From Bacteroidales bacterium (lineage in GTDB: Bacteria > Bacteroidota > Bacteroidia > Bacteroidales > ML635J-15): a stretch of 13,266 nt of DNA. The notes under the pieces are model-generated. The model had not been told where the DNA came from, ran no database searches, and saw nothing but the letters and a program-made list of their open reading frames with translations. This document shows, in pieces, positions 7,434 to 13,266 of this stretch (positions are counted from its first letter, which is position 1; the number at the start of each line of letters is the position of its first letter). The stretch is taken from assembly GCA_017997855.1 (NCBI GenBank), contig JAGOEF010000025.1, forward strand, positions 1-13,266, written 5' to 3'. A program made the position numbers and the translations under genes.

Positions 7434-8345
7434 TTATTTTGAGAAAGCATCCATCAATGGTTTCCCCGTCACCCATTCATTCAGCTTTAATCCGAACATC
7501 CAGGCAATAGTTGGAGCCAAATCATAGGTAAATGCCGGATGTTTGATTTCATATCCTCTTTTGACCCCTTTTCCTGAAATTATAAAAGGAACAATCATTT
7601 CATCCGGATGAGTTCCTCCATGTGTTTTCTCAATCCCACCGTGATCCGCAATAACAAAAACAACTGTATTGTCAAACATTCCTGTTTCTTTAAGTTTACC
7701 CAAAAGCACGCCAACCATGCTATCCGCCTTTTCAATTGTTTCAATATATTCAGCAGAACGGTATCCTCCACTATGGCCTCCATGATCTACTCCATCAAGA
7801 TGCACAAATGTAAAATTCGGAAGTTTTTCAACTAGAAAATCACAAGCTTTTTGGGCAGCTTCATCCTCCGATCCTGCAGAAATACTTAGATCGCATACAT
7901 CGGGTTCTATAAAATTGCCAAAACTTTTCCAGTGATAAATGGCACCAATTACGGCTCCGGGAACACGATCGCGAATTTCCCCAAAAATTGTCGGGAACAT
8001 GTTGTGATCACCTTTATAAACCGGTTCCATTAATTTATTATCCACCGTCCATGAGTTGTTTCCAATCCCATGTCGTTCGACAGTCGTGCCGGTAATCATC
8101 GAACTCCATGCTGGGCCACTGCTACTGGGAACAACTGTTCGTGCAGCAAGCGAGTACGCCCCGTTTTTCATCAGTTCATCCATTATGGGAGTTTTAGCCA
8201 TACCTAAACCATGAGCTCCCAACCCGTCAATCCCGATAACCAAAACATGAGGCAGGTTACTTTTTTTATTTTTCGCGTAAAGGGTTCCATCAGCCAATGA
8301 AATAAAAAATAATGTAACGATAATTATAAAAAATTTTGTCTTCAT
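7434..8345 (-). CDS. Secreted alkaline-phosphatase-superfamily phosphodiesterase (type I PDE/NPP-like)
   Basis: The start at 8343-8345 gives a 303-residue protein whose signal peptide begins MKTKFFIIIVTLFF; a start 14 codons earlier would put a polar leader in front of it. Metal-binding landmarks of the superfamily are present: IGIDGLG (37-43), DHGGH (187-191), ADHGG (233-237) and HGGTHPDE (242-249). The nucleophile loop reads VVPSSSGPAWSSMITG (71-86), placing Ser76 where NPP enzymes have Thr/Ser. This is not the CxPxR/SxPxR of sulfatases: Cys becomes Ser and Arg becomes Trp80. The family hydrolyses phosphomonoesters or phosphodiesters with two metal ions, so it probably acts on a phosphate-bearing substrate outside the cytoplasm. 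Its place at the head of the enzyme genes hints at phosphoryl-group removal from a glycan. Nucleotide or lipid substrates remain possible. Confidence 0.85.
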   Translation of the reverse strand: MKTKFFIIIVTLFFISLADGTLYAKNKKSNLPHVLVIGIDGLGAHGLGMAKTPIMDELMKNGAYSLAARTVVPSSSGPAWSSMITGTTVERHGIGNNSWTVDNKLMEPVYKGDHNMFPTIFGEIRDRVPGAVIGAIYHWKSFGNFIEPDVCDLSISAGSEDEAAQKACDFLVEKLPNFTFVHLDGVDHGGHSGGYRSAEYIETIEKADSMVGVLLGKLKETGMFDNTVVFVIADHGGIEKTHGGTHPDEMIVPFIISGKGVKRGYEIKHPAFTYDLAPTIAWMFGLKLNEWVTGKPLMDAFSK

Positions 8346-8883
8346 TTTTCTGTCTGTGTTATATTTTTGACTTACTATCTTGATCACTTAATCAATAAAA
8401 ATTGTTTTGTTGTAATAATAGTTTTAGCATTTTCCGTATCGGAATTAAGCCTCTGTCGGCTCCGGTATCGTTCCTGCGTTGCCTGAAAAATTCATCAAAT
8501 GCCACTACCAACCAACAAATCCAGTTTTTGGACAGGATCGGCCAGATTTTCCAATTGCTGATTGCTTTCCAGAATAACAGACTGAGCAATAAGCTGAAAA
8601 ACAGCAGAATAACCCACAGAAAAAGTAATCGTTTTTGTTACTTTTCCTTTGACTATAATAAAAATGAAGAAAATCCATTTTCTTTAAAAATTCTCAATGG
8701 CAACATTTTACCTAATCTGGTAAAGTAAAAGTTTTGCGATTTTAACGAGCTTGTTTTTCCAGCTTTTGATTTATAACATAAAAATATCATACAATATTGT
8801 TTCCAACCCCATTACGAAAAAATAAAGCAGATAACAATTAATGCCTTTTACACTGTAATATCTGCTACAGTAATTTAGAATTA
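8346..8883. other. Gene-poor gap between the susC/susD terminator and the enzyme genes
   Basis: This 538-nt stretch holds no gene I can support. On the minus strand around 8395-8640 there is an open stretch with a hydrophobic run (RLLFLWVILLFFSLLLSLLF) followed by a basic tail (DEFFRQRRNDTGADRG), but no ATG and an upstream in-frame TAA. A second frame there reads IAQSVILESNQQLENLADPV, also without an ATG. This looks like either chance or a decayed small membrane-protein gene. The 8700-8880 part is AT-rich. I found no clear Bacteroidota -7/-33 promoter pair (TAnnTTTG/TTTG) upstream of the phosphodiesterase gene, although a promoter would be expected here if the downstream genes are transcribed separately. 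Confidence 0.5.
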
Positions 8884-8917
8884 ATTAGGAAGCGACTTTT
8901 AGAAGCCGCTTCCTAAT
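8884..8917 (-). terminator. Strong hairpin terminator or attenuator after susD
   Basis: On the minus strand two 15-nt arms, ATTAGGAAGCGGCTT and AAGTCGCTTCCTAAT, flank a CTAA loop. All pairs are Watson-Crick except one G-U. The same position would be an A-C mismatch in a plus-strand RNA, so the structure is continuous only in the direction of susC/susD transcription. The sequence after the hairpin (TTAATTCTAAATT) is U-rich but interrupted, so it may act as a leaky terminator or as an RNA-stabilising 3' end. It lies about 70 nt past the susD stop codon. Confidence 0.75.
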
Positions 8918-8985
8918 ATTCAGCTATTTACAATGCTTAACTCTGAAATTAATAAAAAGAACTCATTCCCGGTTGTTTGTTATTC

Positions 8986-10593
8986 TCAATAGCCAGGATT
9001 CTGAGTAAGCAAAGGATTGGCATCAATTTCAGTTTTAGGAATGGGTAAAACCCGGTGCCTGATATCGTTATCGGTCTTAACACCCCACTTGTCTTCCCAT
9101 TTTCCAAAGCGGATGAGATCGTTTCGGCGCCATCCTTCGAAACACAGTTCACGTGCACGTTCATCCAACAATCCGTCAAGATCAATCGATGTAAACTGAG
9201 ATGCTTTTGCCCTTGCCCGAACCATATTTACCAAAGAAAGAGCTGTTTGGCCCATTGTAGGAGATGCTCCCCGCATGATTGCTTCTGCTTTCATGAGCAA
9301 TACATCGGCATACCTTAAAACCGGAATATCATTACTTTGATCGCGTGATGGAGAAGTAGCGTCGGGATAAAATTTATTACAACGATACCCCTGTGACCAC
9401 CCGAGGTAGTCATCGCCAGTATCAAACTTGTCCAGGTTACGGAACTCAACCGTTTTGGTAAATTCCAGCTGATAGGTAACAACCCCATTGGGATCGCTCC
9501 CGCTGTAACGGGCATCATACCCTTTATTTGTAGTTGTAAACATGATTGGGGTACCATCTGAAAGATACTGCTTTCCGGTCAACCAAATTTGTTGACGGAC
9601 ATCCGTATTGTCGATAGTAAATTTATCATAAAACTCAGGCCATGTTCTGATACAACCGGAAGGAGTGAAAGGCAATCCATATTTGGTGCGTAAAAGTTTA
9701 TGCAGCCAATAACGGGCTGGATAGTTTAGTTTAATGTTATTTCCATCATAAATTGCAGGGAATAGAATGTCTTTGAACTGCGGCCCATTATCAGGGTAAA
9801 ATTCTTTCAGATAGTCGTCATCCAAAGCAATGGTCCCGTTGGTTTGCGCTTCTGTAATAACAGCGTCACAGGCAGCCACAGCGTCGTTGTATTTATCAGA
9901 CCTGCCGGCATAAATTGGGGCATTCAAATATAACTTGGCTAATAATGCATACGCCATCCATTGGGTTGGACGTCCATAAGTGGTTTTACCGGTGACTCCG
10001 CTCAGATCAGGGATTGCTGCTTTCAATTCCGATTCAATAAATTCGAAAACAGTAGCTCGTGCAACCCGTCCGCCAACCTCAGCATCCTTGCCAAAAGTGG
10101 TGGTCAACGGAACATCACCAAACATATCCATAGCCAAAAAATAATAAAAAGCTCTCATAGTACGGATTTCGGCAATCCCCATTTTCTGGAATCTGGATTC
10201 CTGCTGAGCTTCAAATAAAGGCAGGAGGCTATTGCACTTACTAATACCACTGTAACAACATTGCCAAGCTTCTCTGATAAAGCGTTGATCAGCAGTCCAC
10301 GTATGGTGGTGATGGTTGTAATAACGACCGGCATCATACCAGTTTCCTCCATTCGCAGTCAGCACCATTCCATCACCTGTACATTCCTGACAAAACCAAA
10401 TTCCCTGCATATAATACTGGCTCAGGTTGGTAAAAATCGGACCTTCTATCACCACAAAATCCTCTTCAGTTATCGGGAAAATATCCGGGGTCAATTCGGA
10501 TACAACCGGTGTATCAAGATCAGTACAAGCCATTAAAAGTAAAAATGATAAAGCAATGGAAGTAACCAAGCTTTGAATTTTATATTTTTTCAT
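8986..10593 (-). CDS. susD-like: SusD/RagB-family surface glycan-binding lipoprotein
   Basis: A 535-residue protein with a lipoprotein signal ending in LMAC (Cys23), so it is expected to be lipid-anchored and surface-exposed. SusD family features include GGNWYDAGRYYNHHHHTWT (82-100), then the TPR-like helical part with IAEIRTMRAFYYFLAMDMFGDVPL (as IAEIRTMRAFYYFL and AMDMFGDVPL), the C-terminal RYADVLLMKAEA, and DERARELCFEGWRRNDLIRF (split DERARELCFEG/WRRNDLIRF). It ends in the typical family terminus NPGY. SusD proteins cap the SusC channel and bind the polysaccharide for import. The gene starts 21 nt after susC, so the pair is an operon. N-terminal Cys pairs (FCQECT at 67-72, CC at 112-113, Cys120) could form extracellular disulfides. 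The ligand cannot be predicted from the sequence. Confidence 0.97.
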   Translation of the reverse strand: MKKYKIQSLVTSIALSFLLLMACTDLDTPVVSELTPDIFPITEEDFVVIEGPIFTNLSQYYMQGIWFCQECTGDGMVLTANGGNWYDAGRYYNHHHHTWTADQRFIREAWQCCYSGISKCNSLLPLFEAQQESRFQKMGIAEIRTMRAFYYFLAMDMFGDVPLTTTFGKDAEVGGRVARATVFEFIESELKAAIPDLSGVTGKTTYGRPTQWMAYALLAKLYLNAPIYAGRSDKYNDAVAACDAVITEAQTNGTIALDDDYLKEFYPDNGPQFKDILFPAIYDGNNIKLNYPARYWLHKLLRTKYGLPFTPSGCIRTWPEFYDKFTIDNTDVRQQIWLTGKQYLSDGTPIMFTTTNKGYDARYSGSDPNGVVTYQLEFTKTVEFRNLDKFDTGDDYLGWSQGYRCNKFYPDATSPSRDQSNDIPVLRYADVLLMKAEAIMRGASPTMGQTALSLVNMVRARAKASQFTSIDLDGLLDERARELCFEGWRRNDLIRFGKWEDKWGVKTDNDIRHRVLPIPKTEIDANPLLTQNPGY

Positions 10594-10614
10594 AATCTTT
10601 ATTTTTTACTTCGA

Positions 10615-13266
10615 TTAAAAATCAACATTCACTCCAAAAATAAATGTCCGTGTTTTAGGATAGAAATTGTCATTATCAATACCTGGCGTTAATCCACCCA
10701 TATATACCTCAGGATCAAGCCCCTTGTAGCCGGTAATAACAAATACGTTATTTACCGACGAATATATTTTCAGGTTTTTTATTGTCGGAACTTTATTCAT
10801 TTTGAACGAGTAAGCTAATGTAACATTGTCCAAACGGATATAGTCTCCTTTTTCGAGGTATCTTGACGAAGAATAGTGGGCACGATCATCGTTAATGGGT
10901 TCGTCCCATGTCATCCTGGGCATATTGTAATGGGTTGCTTCTGCAGGATAGTTCAGGTCCGCACGCGTTACATTCAATATTTTGTTTCCGGTAACACCAC
11001 GGAATAAAAAGTCGAGGCTTAAATCTTTATATGAAATTGAGTTATACCATCCTCCTGTCGCCTTTGGCTGGGCATTTCCCATATAGAAATGATCGTTACT
11101 CGAAGGATTAGATGTCAAAGAACCATCGGCGGTATAAAATTGGGAAATACCGGCTTCACTATGTCCTGCATATTTCCAAATCCAGAATTGTCCGATTGGG
11201 TATCCTTCTTCAATAATCTGAACATAATTTCCAGACTGTCCATGTTCACCAACACCTGCCATCTTAATATACTCCAGATTGAAGTCTTCATTTGAAAGTT
11301 TGTTCAAATTATTTTTATTAAATGAAACATTTAATGTTGTATTCCAAATAAGATTTGAGCTTTTGACAGGAATAGCACTGACAGATACTTCCCATCCTTT
11401 GTTTTCCATTTCACCCACATTGGCAACCAACGAAGGAATATAGTATTGTGAAGCAGGGACTGCATACCAGAAAAGCATATCTTTCGTCAGTTTGTTATAC
11501 CATTCCACTGTACCGCTTATCCTTCCCTTTAAAACAGAATAATCTAATCCAATATTCAATAACCCTGTACTCTCCCACTTCAAATCAGGATTTTCATTTT
11601 GGCTCGGAGTAATTGATGTAATAAATGAACCATTGCTGTAAAATTTTCCACCGGCTCCATAACGTAACCGTGAAATCAATGGGTCAAAGCCCAGTGAGTT
11701 CCCACTGATCCCATATCCTGCCCTCAATTTCAGGTTATCAAACACTTGCTGGTTTTTCAGGAATGATTCTTCGGATATGCGCCAACCAACAGAGGCTGAC
11801 GGGAAAGTTCCCCAACGATTGTTTTTCCCGAATGCAGAAGATCCGTCACGACGAATAGTCGCCTGAAGCAGGTATTTGCCAGCAAATGAGTAATTGATAC
11901 GGGCATAAGCTGATATCATTCGCAGGGTTAAAATTGCAGTAGATCCATAGTCAACAACATATCCTAATGCGCCACTACCCATTCCCAGATTATTATAACT
12001 AATCTGATCCGAGATGAAGTTTTTGTTTGTTGACTGAAAACCGTTCCCGGTAACATCTTCCTGCCAGGAGTACCCTGCTAATAATTTAACATCATGTTGG
12101 TCAAAGGTTTTCCCATAGGTTAAAAATGATTCCAATAGTTTCTTTTCAGCTTCATATGAGTTACGAACGGCCAACCCATTTTGACCTTGGGCCAGCGATG
12201 ATTCTTTCCCATAATAAACTCTTCCGTTTGACTGACTGTTTTGATACGAAGCATTCAGTTCATAATCAAGGCCTTTTAAAATATTAAATTGTACCTGCGC
12301 TGTCCCCAATATGGTTTTATTCCGGTTATTGGCATCGTTTTGGTCAAGCAGTGCAACGGGGTTTTTTGCACCAGGATGGGCAAAATTTTCATTGTATTTC
12401 CCATTTTCATCTTTAATACTAACTGTTGGTAAATAGTTAATCATGTTCAAGAGAAAATCACGATTCCCGTTAAGCGAAGCGCCATCGGTATTGCTTGATG
12501 GAAGAATCTGTGAATCAGAAATATTTGCGGTAACTGTTAACCCGACTTTTAACCGATCGTTAATTGCTTTTTGTTTTACGTTCGTCATTAATGAGAGACT
12601 GTTAACACCTGTTTCCTTAATAACTCCCTGTACCTCTTTGTATGTGAGACTCGAAAAATAAGTCGTTTTATTTGTGCCGCCACCTATAGAAAAATTGTTA
12701 TTATGCGAAATTCCCATACGGGTAACCTCGTCCATCCAGTTAGTACTGGCATTGTCCTCGTCTTCAGGAGAAACACTCAAATTATTTTTCGACAGGAAAG
12801 AACGATATTCATCGGCAGACATCATATCAATTTTATTTGAAATTGTTTCAAAACCAACATAACCGTTGTATGAAATTTTTGAATTGTTCTCTTCCCCTCG
12901 TTTGGTAGTGATGATGATAACGCCATTGGCAGCCTTCGAGCCATAAATTGCAGTTGCTGAGGCATCTCTCAAAACATCAATAGAAACAACATCGTCTAAC
13001 GAGCTGATTATTCCACCCGGAACCCCATCAACAACATAAAGGGGTTGCTGGGCAGCACCTGCACGCAATGTGGATGGACCACGGAGCATAACAGCAGTAG
13101 CACCTGTTGGGTTTCCATCTTTAGTTATATTTAATCCGGGAACTTTCCCTTGTAACATCTGCATGATATTTGTATGTGTTCCTACATTAAAGTCTTTTGC
13201 ATTAACAGTAGTGATCGAACTGGTCAGGTCTTTTTTCTTGACTGAACCATACCCAATTGCCACCAC
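10615..13266 (-). CDS. susC-like: SusC/RagA-family TonB-dependent outer-membrane receptor (5' end outside window)
   Basis: An intact frame of 883 codons enters from the window edge. The first codons (VVAIGYGSVKKKDLTSSI) match the junction before the plug domain that is found inside SusC proteins, so the edge GTG is not the true start. The signal peptide, carboxypeptidase-regulatory-like domain and TonB box are missing. The plug is clear: MQMLQGKVPGLNI, VMLRGPSTLRAG, PLYVVDGVPGG and SATAIYGSKAANGVIIITTK. A long beta-barrel follows, and the protein ends in KTRTFIFGVNVDF, with the aromatic C-terminal Phe expected for BAM-dependent insertion. The receptor imports oligosaccharides using TonB energy, with the SusD-like protein encoded next as its lid. 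No frameshift or in-frame stop is seen. Confidence 0.97.
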   Translation of the reverse strand: MVAIGYGSVKKKDLTSSITTVNAKDFNVGTHTNIMQMLQGKVPGLNITKDGNPTGATAVMLRGPSTLRAGAAQQPLYVVDGVPGGIISSLDDVVSIDVLRDASATAIYGSKAANGVIIITTKRGEENNSKISYNGYVGFETISNKIDMMSADEYRSFLSKNNLSVSPEDEDNASTNWMDEVTRMGISHNNNFSIGGGTNKTTYFSSLTYKEVQGVIKETGVNSLSLMTNVKQKAINDRLKVGLTVTANISDSQILPSSNTDGASLNGNRDFLLNMINYLPTVSIKDENGKYNENFAHPGAKNPVALLDQNDANNRNKTILGTAQVQFNILKGLDYELNASYQNSQSNGRVYYGKESSLAQGQNGLAVRNSYEAEKKLLESFLTYGKTFDQHDVKLLAGYSWQEDVTGNGFQSTNKNFISDQISYNNLGMGSGALGYVVDYGSTAILTLRMISAYARINYSFAGKYLLQATIRRDGSSAFGKNNRWGTFPSASVGWRISEESFLKNQQVFDNLKLRAGYGISGNSLGFDPLISRLRYGAGGKFYSNGSFITSITPSQNENPDLKWESTGLLNIGLDYSVLKGRISGTVEWYNKLTKDMLFWYAVPASQYYIPSLVANVGEMENKGWEVSVSAIPVKSSNLIWNTTLNVSFNKNNLNKLSNEDFNLEYIKMAGVGEHGQSGNYVQIIEEGYPIGQFWIWKYAGHSEAGISQFYTADGSLTSNPSSNDHFYMGNAQPKATGGWYNSISYKDLSLDFLFRGVTGNKILNVTRADLNYPAEATHYNMPRMTWDEPINDDRAHYSSSRYLEKGDYIRLDNVTLAYSFKMNKVPTIKNLKIYSSVNNVFVITGYKGLDPEVYMGGLTPGIDNDNFYPKTRTFIFGVNVDF

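Larger units (their letters stand above)
1..13266 (-). other. Polysaccharide utilization locus (partial, both ends open)
   Basis: Eight consecutive minus-strand genes combine a SusC/SusD pair with secreted carbohydrate-active proteins, which is the defining layout of a Bacteroidota PUL. Spacing is 21 nt between susC and susD, about 640 nt from susD to the phosphodiesterase gene, then 17, 22, 106, 42 and 174 nt through the enzyme genes. The two halves are probably separate or attenuated transcription units, because a strong hairpin lies just after susD. No sensor or regulator (SusR, hybrid two-component system, ECF sigma/anti-sigma pair) is visible; it would have to lie outside the window. Presence of a PL11-like lyase and a GH105 hydrolase suggests an acidic, uronate-containing polysaccharide. 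The exact substrate is inferred, not shown. Confidence 0.88.

Noticed and set aside
7417..7476. Extended N-terminus of the 5899-7416 gene, which would overlap the phosphodiesterase gene
   Set aside because: The extra residues are polar and precede a perfect signal peptide; the internal ATG at 7414-7416 gives a normal 17-nt spacing.
7434..8345. Sulfatase annotation for the alkaline-phosphatase-superfamily protein
   Set aside because: The nucleophile loop lacks CxPxR or SxPxR; it reads SSSGPAW, typical of a phosphodiesterase-type member.
8346..8387. Longer start for the phosphodiesterase gene
   Set aside because: The additional 14 residues would place charged sequence ahead of the signal peptide beginning MKTKFF, so the start at 8343-8345 is preferred.
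8380..8395. TTGAT-6-ATCAA inverted repeat upstream of the phosphodiesterase gene
   Set aside because: Only five base pairs per arm in AT-rich DNA, so it is expected by chance and cannot be called an operator.
8402..8728. Plus-strand 108-codon open frame in the intergenic gap
   Set aside because: Opposite to every other gene, no signal peptide or domain, AT-rich low-complexity composition near its end; probably chance.
13264..13266. GTG at the window edge as the true start of the SusC-like gene
   Set aside because: The sequence there is the mid-protein junction before the plug domain; signal peptide and N-terminal domain must lie beyond the window.

Overview
The window looks like one end of a Bacteroidota polysaccharide utilization locus (PUL). 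The best evidence is an adjacent SusC-like TonB-dependent receptor and SusD-like lipoprotein. Both are followed by secreted carbohydrate-active proteins with signal peptides or lipoboxes, AT-rich spacers and no clear Shine-Dalgarno sequences. The divergent families suggest an environmental Bacteroidales/Marinilabiliales-type organism rather than a well-studied gut Bacteroides; this is inference from family resemblance, not a database result. Every supported gene is on the minus strand, so transcription runs from high to low coordinates.

In transcription order: a SusC-like receptor (N-terminus beyond the window edge at 13266); a SusD-like glycan-binding lipoprotein (8986-10593); a strong hairpin terminator (8884-8917); a gene-poor gap (8346-8883); a secreted alkaline-phosphatase-superfamily phosphodiesterase (7434-8345); an unrecognised secreted protein that looks all-alpha, like a six-hairpin glycosidase (5899-7416); a small putative outer-membrane beta-barrel (5202-5876); an 801-residue fusion of a formylglycine-generating-enzyme-like domain to a PL11-like rhamnogalacturonan lyase propeller (2690-5095); a GH105-type unsaturated glucuronyl/galacturonyl hydrolase (1520-2647); and a GH92-like lipoprotein that runs off the window at position 1.

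A working model: SusC/SusD capture and import an oligosaccharide, the PL11-like domain cleaves an acidic (perhaps rhamnogalacturonan-like) backbone by beta-elimination, and the adjacent GH105 enzyme removes the resulting unsaturated uronic acid. The other genes do not fit a plain pectin pathway. They are a phosphodiesterase without the sulfatase motif, a GH92-like enzyme whose usual catalytic-acid Glu appears to be replaced, and an unassigned toroid-like protein. The substrate may be a more complex, possibly phosphorylated, acidic glycan. This is inference.

Most distinctive are the FGE-like/PL11-like fusion, whose FGE-like half lacks the catalytic cysteines, the GH92-like active-site change, the unassigned protein at 5899-7416, and the hairpin that separates receptor genes from enzyme genes. 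I saw no tRNA, rRNA, CRISPR array, insertion sequence or PUL regulator gene.
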